Assembly: GCF_009362735.1 (NCBI RefSeq)
Contig: NZ_WHNP01000062.1
Coordinates: 1 to 41,729 of the forward strand
DNA length: 41,729 nucleotides
From: Paraburkholderia franconis
GTDB lineage: Bacteria; Pseudomonadota; Gammaproteobacteria; Burkholderiales; Burkholderiaceae
Direction: 5' to 3'
Below, in pieces: positions 32,750 to 39,993 of the stretch (position 1 is the stretch's first letter; every line of letters begins with the position of its first letter). A program made the position numbers and the translations under genes. The notes beneath the pieces are model-generated. The model saw only the letters and a program-made list of their open reading frames with translations. It was not told the DNA's origin and did not search any database.

Positions 32750-33265
32750 ATGGCTCAAATTGAGATAGATGCAATCGACCGGCGGATTCTCGCAATCCTT
32801 CAGGAGAATGGGCGGCTGTCGAATCAGGAGATCGCGGATCGGGTGAATCTGTCGCCGAGTCCGTGTCTGCGCCGTATTCGCCGGCTGGAGGAAATCGGCG
32901 TGATTCGTGGGTATGTTGCGCTTCTGGATGCGCAGATGCTTGGGCTGGATCTGCTCGCCTATGTCAACGTGCGACTGGAAAAGCGCGGCGGTCCCGTGCT
33001 CAGCGCGCGCGCCGACGGCACGTCAGGGCGCGCGGGCGCGACGCATTCGGAACTGTTCCGGGCGGCGGTGCAGGGCTGGCCGGAAGTGGTCGCCTGTCAC
33101 GCGATGACAGGCGACATGGATTATCTGCTGCGCGTGCAGGTGCGCGACATGGCGCATTTCTCGCGATTCGTGCAGGAGCAGTTGCTGCGGCATCCGTCGG
33201 TGATCGACGTGAAGTCGAGCTTCTCGCTGGAGAAGTTCAAGGAGACCACTGCGCTGCCGCTGTGA
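32750..33265 (+). CDS. Lrp/AsnC-family transcriptional regulator
   Basis: This 171-residue protein has an N-terminal helix-turn-helix (DAIDRRILAILQENGRLSNQ, then EIADRVNLSPSPCLRRIRRL) and a C-terminal ligand-binding RAM domain with GWPEVVACHAMTGDMDYLLR. The linker between the first RAM strand (LLAYVNVRLEKRG) and SELFRAAVQGWP has about twelve more residues than usual (GPVLSARADGTSGRAGATH), rich in Gly/Ala/Ser. No clear Shine-Dalgarno precedes the ATG at 32750. Lrp-type proteins act as amino acid sensors and bind near divergent promoters, so hppD is the likely target. A terminator follows at 33316-33345. Confidence 0.9.
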   Translation: MAQIEIDAIDRRILAILQENGRLSNQEIADRVNLSPSPCLRRIRRLEEIGVIRGYVALLDAQMLGLDLLAYVNVRLEKRGGPVLSARADGTSGRAGATHSELFRAAVQGWPEVVACHAMTGDMDYLLRVQVRDMAHFSRFVQEQLLRHPSVIDVKSSFSLEKFKETTALPL

Positions 33266-33280
33266 GGGGCGGCGCGCGCA

Positions 33281-33310
33281 AGCACGCAAAAGCACGCAGA
33301 AGCACGCGCA
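33281..33310. repeat. Three tandem 10-bp repeats (AGCACGCAAA type)
   Basis: AGCACGCAAA, AGCACGCAGA and AGCACGCGCA follow one another between the Lrp-type stop codon and its terminator. Confidence 0.75.
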
Positions 33311-33315
33311 AACAA

Positions 33316-33345
33316 AAAGGGCGGCTCGTTGAAGAGCCGCCCTTT
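33316..33345. terminator. Bidirectional intrinsic terminator
   Basis: AAAGGGCGGCTC (33316-33327) pairs perfectly with GAGCCGCCCTTT (33334-33345) around GTTGAA, between the convergent Lrp-type and GNAT genes. Confidence 0.85.
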
Positions 33346-33367
33346 GGGATTTCCTTGTTCGCGATGC

Positions 33368-34033
33368 TTACGCGGCAATCGCAGTCGGAATGAACGATTC
33401 GATCAGCTTCGACGTGCTGCGCGCCTGGCGCTTGAGCACGTAGTCGAAGACGGCTGCCTGTTCCTGCAGCATCTCCGCGATGATGCTGTTCTGATCGGCG
33501 GGCGCGAGCGTCAGATACGCGTCCGCTTCGCCGTATGCGTATTCGATCTTCATGCCGGCTTTCTTGGCGATGTGCATCATCGTCATATTGCGCGACAGGC
33601 AGTGGATGTACAGCGTCGTGACGTGCGTGTTGCGGCTGCGGATGGCGGCGCGCTCGAAGAGCTTCGTGCCGATGCCTTGACCGCGCACGCTTTCCGACAC
33701 CGACACGCCGAATTCAGCGGTGCGGGTGTTGCCCTCGGCGGGCAGATAGGCCAGATGGCCGACGCCGACCAGTCGCAGATGGCAGTCGAACACGCCAAAT
33801 ACGGTGTCGCGGCTGAAATCCAGCGTGCGGACATAGTTCTCGATCACGTGGTCCGGCGTGATCTGGCCGAAGCGCAGCAGACGATCGTCTTCACCCAGTT
33901 CGAGGAAGTGAGCGAGCAGGCGCTTGCGGTCTTTCTCGCCGAGTTCCCGGACCAGAACAGGCGCGCGGCCGGCGACGTTCATCAAGCGATTGACGACGAT
34001 CGGCTTGGTGGCGCGGACAGTTTGCTTATTCAT
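33368..34033 (-). CDS. GNAT-family N-acetyltransferase
   Basis: This 221-residue protein has one GNAT domain (about residues 27-185). The acetyl-CoA loop is VRGQGIGTKLFERAAI, and the strand before it is TRTAEFGVSVSES. N- and C-terminal extensions (MNKQTVRATKPIVVNRLMNV and VLKRQARSTSKLIESFIPTA) surround it. The acceptor is unknown: small amine, peptide N-terminus or protein lysine. AAAGGAG supports the ATG. It is a single gene with paired direct repeats upstream (34087-34118) suggesting regulated expression. Confidence 0.85.
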   Translation of the reverse strand: MNKQTVRATKPIVVNRLMNVAGRAPVLVRELGEKDRKRLLAHFLELGEDDRLLRFGQITPDHVIENYVRTLDFSRDTVFGVFDCHLRLVGVGHLAYLPAEGNTRTAEFGVSVSESVRGQGIGTKLFERAAIRSRNTHVTTLYIHCLSRNMTMMHIAKKAGMKIEYAYGEADAYLTLAPADQNSIIAEMLQEQAAVFDYVLKRQARSTSKLIESFIPTAIAA

Positions 34034-34353
34034 GGTGGGTTCTCCTTTAGCTAGGCGGCATGACGCGCCGCAATAAGCATTCTAATGGAAAACCCGAGGT
34101 TGACCTAGGGAAAACCCGGAATGAAGTCGAGTACGCAGTCTAAAATTGCGTTCTCTATTTTTTTAATCTATTGATTTTTAAATAAAATTTATAGAATGAA
34201 CGTGCGATAACGCTGCGTCGCCGTGCCGCAACGAAGGCACGTATATTGCTGCGTCGCGACATCGTTTTGTCATCACAGGAGGGTGTGCGTCTGGGCGGGC
34301 GCGCGCATCGAAAGTACGGATGCTGCTGTCTTCGTGAGCGCAACGGCCGCGCG
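34034..34353. other. Gene-free region with an AT-rich tract and repeats
   Basis: No supported gene. It contains the GNAT promoter (34079-34118), an AT-rich tract at about 34150-34196, a GTGCC/GGCAC hairpin near 34223-34240, and GCTGCGTCGC twice (about 34212 and 34248, 36 bp apart). No T-run terminator for the TetR gene was seen. Confidence 0.45.
34079..34118 (-). promoter_or_regulatory. Candidate promoter with two CGGGTTTTCC repeats
   Basis: On the minus strand TAGAAT (34084-34079) is a good -10 for the GNAT gene. CGGGTTTTCC occurs twice on that strand (34118-34109 and 34096-34087), 22 bp apart, about two helical turns. The usual -35 position lacks a consensus hexamer, as in activator-dependent promoters. 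Confidence 0.5.
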
Positions 34354-34980
34354 TCAGCTGCGATCCGCGCCGGCGGCCTTCGATGCGAGCAGCCCGTGAT
34401 CCACCATCTCGACGACCTGCTCGGCGAACTCCCGATAGCCCATCCGGCCGCCTGGCTTCAACCAGGTGAAGGTCCAGTTGATCATCCCGAAGACCATCAT
34501 CGTGAGCGCGGTCTGGTTTTCGCGGTTGACGCGCTCGGGATAGGCGCGCGCCAGTTGTCGCGCGAACGCGGCGACCACGTCTCGCTGGCGGTTCAGGACG
34601 ATTTCGCGCTGCGCTTCGACCAGATATTTGACGTCGTTCAGCAGCGCGACGTGCCGGCTATGCGACGTCTCGTACTCGGAGAGAAAGGCGCGGATCAGTT
34701 CGGCGAACGCATCGCGTTCGGTGAGTCCGCGCCGCTGGCTCGCGCCCTCGACCTCGGCAATGATCAGCATCAGCCGCTTCGTGTAGCGATCGAGCAGATC
34801 GAAGAGAATCGCTTCCTTGCTCTCGTAGTAGTGGTACAGACGCGCTTTCGATGTACCGCTCGCCGCGGCGAGGTCGGCCATCGACGTGCTCGGATAGCTC
34901 GTTTGAGCGAATTTCGCAGCGGCCAGTTCGAGGATCTGGTCCCGCTGGCTCTCGTGATCTGGGGCTCGTGTACGGGCCAT
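34354..34980 (-). CDS. paaR: TetR-family regulator of the phenylacetate operon (PaaR-like)
   Basis: This 208-residue protein has a TetR helix-turn-helix (about 15-60: ILELAAAKFAQTSYPSTSMA, then DLAAASGTSKARLYHYYESK) and an all-helical ligand domain ending MVDHGLLA. Its place after paaABCDE and the DUF1835 gene matches the Burkholderia arrangement in which a TetR protein represses paa genes until phenylacetyl-CoA binds. I start it at the ATG at 34980 (MARTRAPDHES); an in-frame TTG at 35001 would overlap the previous gene and lacks a ribosome binding site. The upstream gene ends 17 bp before. Its likely operator lies before paaA (39880-39895). Confidence 0.85.
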   Translation of the reverse strand: MARTRAPDHESQRDQILELAAAKFAQTSYPSTSMADLAAASGTSKARLYHYYESKEAILFDLLDRYTKRLMLIIAEVEGASQRRGLTERDAFAELIRAFLSEYETSHSRHVALLNDVKYLVEAQREIVLNRQRDVVAAFARQLARAYPERVNRENQTALTMMVFGMINWTFTWLKPGGRMGYREFAEQVVEMVDHGLLASKAAGADRS

Positions 34981-34997
34981 GATTGTTCTGGTTTGTC

Positions 34998-35810
34998 TCA
35001 AGCAGGAGAAAAGGTGTCGCGCGCGACATTCATTTCGAGTGATCGCCAGGCGTTCGGATCGCCGCGTAGCTGCAGCTGGCCGTCAGCGGCGAGCTCGCGC
35101 AGACGCCAGAGCACGATGCCATCGCTGACCAGCAAGCCGTTGTTTGCCGTCATCACGGCAGCGGCGACGCGCCCGACGGATTGCCACCCTTCGGCGGCGT
35201 GTTCGAGGATCGACGCGTCCAGTTCGGCGAATGTGCCACTTGAAAAAGTGTTGTCGTGCCAGCGGCGCAGTTCCGCGTTGGCCTGCTTCACCTCCTGCCA
35301 TTCGAGCGCGAGACGCCCGATGCGCAGCACCGAAATCGGCGCGGCCGTGGCGAGCCGCTGTCGCAGCACAGCCGGAGCGAACATGCCGACGGACGTCGCC
35401 CGATCGGCGCGGCGGTGCGCGGCGCTGTCGCCCGTCAGATCGTCGACGCAGACACGCGCTTCGTTCAGCCGTTGCGGCATCTCGCGAAGATGGAAACATA
35501 CGCGGCGCAGCGTCAGCTGATCGGCGCAGCTTTGGCCATGCCATACGACGACGTGTGTCGTCGCGCCGACCACCGCTTCCAGTTCGCTCGCCTGGGCGTC
35601 GAATTCGACCGCGAAATTGCGTGTGATGTCGCCGGTGACGCGTCGCCAGAAGTCGGCGCGCGGATGCGGCGCTTCATCGATACCGCGCAACGGACCGACG
35701 GCCAGGTCGTCGCGCAACGCGAGCACGGCGTCGGCGCGGCCCGCGTGGCTGAGCGCTTGACGCAGGGAGTCGGCGGCAACATCGCCGTTGGTAATGTGGA
35801 TCGTGCTCAT
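34998..35810 (-). CDS. DUF1835-domain protein
   Basis: The 270-residue protein starts MSTIHITNGDVAADSLRQAL, the typical start of the DUF1835 family, and continues with VVWHGQSCADQLTLRRVCFH. The C-terminal part (SVGRVAAAVMTANNGLLVSD and IVLWRLRELAADGQLQLRGD) is DUF3658-like. Function unknown. In Burkholderia it is often found beside paa genes, as here: 17 bp upstream of the TetR gene and after a terminator that follows paaE. So it probably forms a short operon with the regulator. No strong ribosome binding site is visible. It could be an assembly or sensing factor for phenylacetate use; that is inference. Confidence 0.82.
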   Translation of the reverse strand: MSTIHITNGDVAADSLRQALSHAGRADAVLALRDDLAVGPLRGIDEAPHPRADFWRRVTGDITRNFAVEFDAQASELEAVVGATTHVVVWHGQSCADQLTLRRVCFHLREMPQRLNEARVCVDDLTGDSAAHRRADRATSVGMFAPAVLRQRLATAAPISVLRIGRLALEWQEVKQANAELRRWHDNTFSSGTFAELDASILEHAAEGWQSVGRVAAAVMTANNGLLVSDGIVLWRLRELAADGQLQLRGDPNAWRSLEMNVARDTFSPA

Positions 35811-35876
35811 CGTGATTGACGGGGCGGTTCGTTCACCGCTCGATTGCAGTTCAGGCGTGCTTCGCCCGGACAACGG

Positions 35877-35921
35877 AAAAGGCCGCTCGTCGAGGAAAGG
35901 ACTTTCCCATGACGAGCGGCC
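35877..35921 (-). terminator. Intrinsic terminator or attenuator after paaE
   Basis: GGCCGCTCGTC (35881-35891) pairs with GACGAGCGGCC (35911-35921); the loop has its own GGAAAG/CTTTCC hairpin. On the minus strand TTTT follows. It separates paaABCDE from the DUF1835 and TetR genes. Confidence 0.75.
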
Positions 35922-36018
35922 CCTAGTGTAAGCGGATCGCGGACGTGCTGAAAGCGACTGGCGCGCACAAACCATGCGCGGCGCTTGCATGGCAGGCGCG
36001 CCGCGGCTCGCGCAACCG

Positions 36019-37107
36019 TCAGCGTTCGTCGTAGCTGACCACGACCTTGTCGCTGACGGGATGGCACTGGCAGGTGAGCACGAAGCCGTCGCGGATCTCC
36101 TCTTCTTCCAGCGTGTAGTTCTTTTCCATCTTCACTTCGCCTTCCAGCACTTTCGCGCGGCAGGTGCAGCAGACGCCGCCCTTGCACGCGTACGGCAGCG
36201 CCAGCCCGGCTCGCAAGCCCACGTCGAGCACGCTCAAGCCCTGATACGGCAGACGCAGCTTGCGCTTCTTGCCGTCGAGGACGATTTCGAGGTCGGCTGT
36301 CGGTGTGTCGTCGCTGATTTCGGTGGCGGGCACGCCTGCCTGCGGCAGCGGCGTCCCGAAACGCTCGACGTGCACCTTTTCCTGTGGCACATCCGCCGCC
36401 TTCAGCGCGGCTTCGGCGGCGTCCATCATTGGCGCGGGACCGCAGATGAATGCTTCGTCGATCGTGCCCGGCGGCACCAGCGTTTCGAGAAACGACGCGC
36501 ACTTCTGCTGATCGAGCACGCCGTTGAACAGCTCGACGTCCTGGATGTCATCGGACAGCACGTGGTACAGCACGAAGCGGTTCATGAACCGGTTCTTCAG
36601 ATCTTCGAGTTCTTCGGCGAACATGATCTGGTCGATGCTGCGGTTGCCGTAGATCAGCGTGAACGTGCTGCGCGGCTCGATCTCCAGTGTCGTCTTGATG
36701 ATCGCGAGCACGGGCGTGATGCCCGAGCCGCCCGAGAACGCGACGTACTGCTTGCCGTGGTCGGCGTTCAGGTGCGTGAAGAAGCGGCCGTCGGGCGTCA
36801 TCACGTCGATGGTGTGGCCGGGTTGCAGCGTATCGAACGCGAAGTTCGAGAAGCGGCCGCCGCGCACGCGCTTGATGCCGATGCGCAACTCGCCGTCGCG
36901 ATCGTAATCGGTGACGCCGACGCAGATCGAGTACGAGCGGCGCGTCTCTTCGCCGTCAATGTGCGTTTTCAGCGTGACGAACTGGCCCTGCGTGAAGCGA
37001 TACTGCTCGCGCAGTTCGACGGGGACTTCGAAGGCGACGGAGACCGCGTCGGCGGTTTCAGGCCGCACTTCCCGGATGCGCAGCGGATGAAATTGCGGAG
37101 TGGCCAT
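36019..37107 (-). CDS. paaE: 1,2-phenylacetyl-CoA epoxidase, reductase subunit PaaE
   Basis: This 362-residue reductase passes electrons from NAD(P)H through FAD and a 2Fe-2S centre to the PaaABC oxygenase. Domains in order: FAD domain with RRSYSICVGV (about 55), NAD(P) domain with YVAFSGGSGITPVLAIIKTT, and C-terminal ferredoxin with LPYACKGGVCCTCRAKVLEG and later CQC. The ATG at 37107 (MATPQFHP) leaves one base after the paaD stop; 15 codons further upstream is another in-frame start inside paaD. It is the last gene of the paaABCDE unit and is followed by a terminator. Confidence 0.96.
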   Translation of the reverse strand: MATPQFHPLRIREVRPETADAVSVAFEVPVELREQYRFTQGQFVTLKTHIDGEETRRSYSICVGVTDYDRDGELRIGIKRVRGGRFSNFAFDTLQPGHTIDVMTPDGRFFTHLNADHGKQYVAFSGGSGITPVLAIIKTTLEIEPRSTFTLIYGNRSIDQIMFAEELEDLKNRFMNRFVLYHVLSDDIQDVELFNGVLDQQKCASFLETLVPPGTIDEAFICGPAPMMDAAEAALKAADVPQEKVHVERFGTPLPQAGVPATEISDDTPTADLEIVLDGKKRKLRLPYQGLSVLDVGLRAGLALPYACKGGVCCTCRAKVLEGEVKMEKNYTLEEEEIRDGFVLTCQCHPVSDKVVVSYDER

Positions 37108-37108
37108 A

Positions 37109-37678
37109 TCAGTAGGGTTTGAAATAGTCGAAGGGTTCGCGGCAGTCGACACAGCGATACAGCGCCTTGCATGCCGTCGAGCCGAATTGCGCGAGGCGTT
37201 CGGTGTGCTTCGAGCCGCAGCGCGGGCAAGCGGGCGCGGGCAGCGAACGCGGGACGAAGCGGATCACTTTCTGTTTCGCGTTCGCGCCTGTATTGGCGTT
37301 GGGCTCGGCGCTGCCGCAGTTGCCTGTCGGCGGTGCGATGCCGTAGGCGCGCAGTTTTTCGCGGGCGTCGTCGGTGATCCAGTCGGTCGTCCAGGCGGGC
37401 GCGAGCACGGTTTGCACGCGGTACGGCGCGAGGCCGGCGGCGTCGAGCGCATGGCCGATGTCTTCCGCGATCTGCGACATCGCCGGGCAGCCCGAGTAAG
37501 TCGGCGTGATGACGACTTCGAGCGCGCCATCGGCGGCGCGGCGCACGTCGCGCAGAATGCCCAGTTCGCGGATCGACACGACGGGAATTTCCGGATCGGG
37601 CACCGCTTCGAGCACGGCCCACGCCTTGTCGAGCGCGCGATCCGTTGCAACGGCTGCTGTTTGGGCGGTCGAAGTCAT
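37109..37678 (-). CDS. paaD: Phenylacetate degradation protein PaaD
   Basis: This 189-residue protein of the MIP18/SufT-like family is thought to help Fe-S or iron centre assembly for the phenylacetyl-CoA epoxidase. The first domain contains VPDPEIPVVSIRELGILRDV and TPTYSGCPAM with the conserved cysteine; the C-terminal zinc-ribbon-like part has CPRCGSKH and CVDCREPFDYFKPY. I used the ATG at 37678; a GTG at 37690 would add four residues. It lies 19 bp downstream of paaC and one base upstream of paaE, so the genes are tightly coupled. Confidence 0.95.
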   Translation of the reverse strand: MTSTAQTAAVATDRALDKAWAVLEAVPDPEIPVVSIRELGILRDVRRAADGALEVVITPTYSGCPAMSQIAEDIGHALDAAGLAPYRVQTVLAPAWTTDWITDDAREKLRAYGIAPPTGNCGSAEPNANTGANAKQKVIRFVPRSLPAPACPRCGSKHTERLAQFGSTACKALYRCVDCREPFDYFKPY

Positions 37679-37697
37679 CGTCTCACTCACCTTTGGA

Positions 37698-38501
37698 TTA
37701 CCAGCTTGCGCCCGGATGCTGGCGCGCGAGGCTTTGCATTTCCGCGAGCAGGAAGCCCATGTGCTCTGAATGCTCGCCGTGCTTGCCCGTCGTGATGTGC
37801 TTGACGGGCTCCGGCAGCGTGAGCGTCGCTTCGTCGAGCGTGCTCCGCACGTCTTCGAGCCACAGCGCTTCCAGTTCGGCCGTTTTCGGGCCGATGCCGG
37901 CGGCGGCGATCGTGTCTTCCGTCGCGTCGGCGCTGAAGAATTCGCGCGTGTACGGCATCAGATAGTCGAGCGCGTCCTGCGCGCGGCGATGCGATTCGTC
38001 CGTGCCGTCGCCGAAACGCACGAGCCATTCGCGCGCGTGATGCACGTGGTACTGCGTTTCCTTGATCGACTTCGCGGCGATCGCGGCGAGCTGCGCGTCC
38101 GACGAACCTGTCAGCGCCGACCAGACGTGCCGCATCAGCGTCGAGTACAGGAAGTTGCGCACGGTCGTGACCGCGTAGTCCTTGTCCGCGTGCGCCGTGA
38201 CCGCGAGCGGCCCGACGTGCGGCAGCTCGGCGAGCGTGTAGTTCGCGAACTCGCGCTCGGCGCGGAAAAATGCGAAGTCGTCTTCCGTACGGCTTTTGCC
38301 TGTAAGCGTCTTTTCCAGCTCGGCGGCGTGCGTGTACAGCAGACGCGCCTGGCCGATCAGGTCGAGGCTCATGTTCGACAGCGCGATGTCTTCTTCGAGA
38401 ATCGGGCCGTGGCCGCACCATTCCGCATTGCGCTGACCGAGGATCAGCGCCGTATCGGCGAGGCGCAGCACGTAGGCGAGGTGTTGGGGCGTGATATCCA
38501 T
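37698..38501 (-). CDS. paaC: 1,2-phenylacetyl-CoA epoxidase, structural subunit PaaC
   Basis: This 267-residue all-helical protein has the ferritin-like fold and pairs with the catalytic PaaA. It begins MDITPQHLAYVLRLADTALI and contains GHGPILEEDIALSNMSLDLI, LYSTLMRHVWSALTGS and HVHHAREWLVRFGDGTDESH, all typical of PaaC. It is structural rather than metal-binding in the known complex. It lies nine bases downstream of paaB and 19 bp upstream of paaD in the epoxidase operon. The length is normal. Confidence 0.96.
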   Translation of the reverse strand: MDITPQHLAYVLRLADTALILGQRNAEWCGHGPILEEDIALSNMSLDLIGQARLLYTHAAELEKTLTGKSRTEDDFAFFRAEREFANYTLAELPHVGPLAVTAHADKDYAVTTVRNFLYSTLMRHVWSALTGSSDAQLAAIAAKSIKETQYHVHHAREWLVRFGDGTDESHRRAQDALDYLMPYTREFFSADATEDTIAAAGIGPKTAELEALWLEDVRSTLDEATLTLPEPVKHITTGKHGEHSEHMGFLLAEMQSLARQHPGASW

Positions 38502-38510
38502 GACGCGCGC

Positions 38511-38795
38511 TTACATGTGGTTGACTTCGTCGGGCAGCTGATAGAACGTCGGATGGCGATAGATCTTGTCGCCAGCCGGTTCGAACAGTTCGGCTTTTTC
38601 GTCAGGCGCCGATGCCGTGATCGCCGACGACGGCACCACCCAGATGCTCACGCCTTCCTGGCGGCGCGTGTAGACGTCGCGCGCCATGCGCAGCGCCATC
38701 GCGGCGTCGGCGGCATGCAGGCTGCCGCAATGTTTGTGGTCGAGTCCCTGCTTGCTGCGCACGAAGACTTCCCAGATCGGCCATTCCTTGTTCAT
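38511..38795 (-). CDS. paaB: 1,2-phenylacetyl-CoA epoxidase subunit PaaB
   Basis: This 94-residue small subunit bridges the PaaAC heterodimers and may guide electron transfer from PaaE. It begins MNKEWPIWEVFVRSKQGLDH, followed by HCGSLHAADAAMALRMARDV and YTRRQEGVSIWVVPSS, which is a full match to the family in both order and length. AGGAG seven bases before the ATG at 38795 gives a clear start and rules out the longer frame. It lies between paaA (40 bp) and paaC (9 bp). Confidence 0.97.
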   Translation of the reverse strand: MNKEWPIWEVFVRSKQGLDHKHCGSLHAADAAMALRMARDVYTRRQEGVSIWVVPSSAITASAPDEKAELFEPAGDKIYRHPTFYQLPDEVNHM

Positions 38796-38835
38796 CGCTA
38801 TCTCCTTCCTGTCCTTCGAGATTCGGGGGCGCCGC

Positions 38836-39834
38836 TCAGGCGGCGTGTTGCTGCGCGCGCTGGCGCTGTTTTTCGGCGTGGGCGAGGGCGGCTTCGCGGA
38901 CCCAGGCGCCGTCGTCATGCGCTTTCACGCGCGTGGCGAGGCGTTCCCGGTTGCATGGGCCGTCGCCGTTGACGACGCGCCAGAATTCTTCCCAGTCGAT
39001 GTCGCCGTAGTCGTAGTGGCCGCGCTCCTCGTTCCACTTCAGTTGCGGATCGGGCAGCGTGACGCCCAGCACCTTCGCCTGCTCGACGGTCGCGTCGACG
39101 AATTTCTGGCGCAGGTCGTCGTTCGTGATGCGCTTGATGCCCCACTGCGCCGACTGATTGCTGTGGACGGAATCCTTGTCGCTCGGGCCGAACATCATCA
39201 GCACGGGCCACCACCAGCGGTTGACGGCCTGCTGAACGAGTTCGCGCTGGGCGTCGGTGCCCTTCATCATCGCGAGCAGCGCGTCGAAGCCCTGGCGCTG
39301 ATGGAACGACTCTTCCTTGCAGATGCGGATCATGGCGCGCGCGTACGGACCGTACGTGCAGCGGCACAGCGGAATCTGGTTCATGATCGCCGCGCCGTCG
39401 ACCAGCCAGCCGATCACGCCGACGTCCGCCCAGGTCGGCGTCGGGTAATTGAAGATGCTCGAGTATTTCGCCTTGCCCGAATGCAGAGCGTCGATCATTT
39501 CGTCGCGCGACACGCCGAGCGTCTCGGCCGCGCTATACAGATAGAGGCCGTGGCCGCCCTCGTCCTGCACCTTGGCCAGCAGAATGGCCTTGCGCTTGAG
39601 GCTCGGCGCGCGCGTGATCCAGTTTCCTTCCGGCAGCATGCCGACGATTTCCGAATGCGCGTGCTGCGATATCTGGCGAATCAGCGTCTTGCGGTACGCG
39701 TCGGGCATCCAGTCTTGCGGCTCGATCTTGCCGTCGGCGGCCATCACTTCATCGAAGCGGGCCTGTTCGGAAGAGCCGTTGGCCGCGTCGAGCGGCGCGA
39801 CGTTGCCAGGAATGTCGAGGGATTGCGTGTACAT
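38836..39834 (-). CDS. paaA: 1,2-phenylacetyl-CoA epoxidase, catalytic subunit PaaA
   Basis: This 332-residue di-iron oxygenase subunit forms the ring-epoxide of phenylacetyl-CoA, the key aerobic step of phenylacetate breakdown. The ferritin-like fold supplies two ExxH iron motifs, EGGH (92-95, in KVQDEGGHGLYLYSAAE) and ESFH (175-178, in ICKEESFHQRQGF), with E69 in LPEGNW. NRWWWPVLMMFGPSDKDS is another family hallmark. It is the first gene of paaABCDE, with a -10/-35 pair and a TetR-type operator just upstream. The start at 39834 (MYTQSLDIPGNVAPLD) matches the family. Confidence 0.98.
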   Translation of the reverse strand: MYTQSLDIPGNVAPLDAANGSSEQARFDEVMAADGKIEPQDWMPDAYRKTLIRQISQHAHSEIVGMLPEGNWITRAPSLKRKAILLAKVQDEGGHGLYLYSAAETLGVSRDEMIDALHSGKAKYSSIFNYPTPTWADVGVIGWLVDGAAIMNQIPLCRCTYGPYARAMIRICKEESFHQRQGFDALLAMMKGTDAQRELVQQAVNRWWWPVLMMFGPSDKDSVHSNQSAQWGIKRITNDDLRQKFVDATVEQAKVLGVTLPDPQLKWNEERGHYDYGDIDWEEFWRVVNGDGPCNRERLATRVKAHDDGAWVREAALAHAEKQRQRAQQHAA

Positions 39835-39869
39835 GTCGAACGCTCTCGTCCTAGTGGTGTGTGTTCGGC

Positions 39870-39901
39870 AGTATAAACCAACCGTCCGGTCGGTTAATCA
39901 A
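39870..39901 (-). promoter_or_regulatory. paaA promoter with a PaaR-type operator
   Basis: On the minus strand TTGATT (39901-39896) and TTTATA (39877-39872) are 18 bp apart. Between them AACCGTCCGGTCGGTT (39880-39895) is a 16-bp palindrome with one mismatched pair, the ACCGACCGGTCGGT type expected for a TetR-family PaaR. Binding would block RNA polymerase. Confidence 0.75.
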
Positions 39902-39993
39902 TTTTTTGAGATGGTTTGATAGGGGTTTGCACTATGTGATCGTGCACAATGGGCGGCTTGCGTCCTTAACCTGTTTTCCAGCAATCAGTCGAA

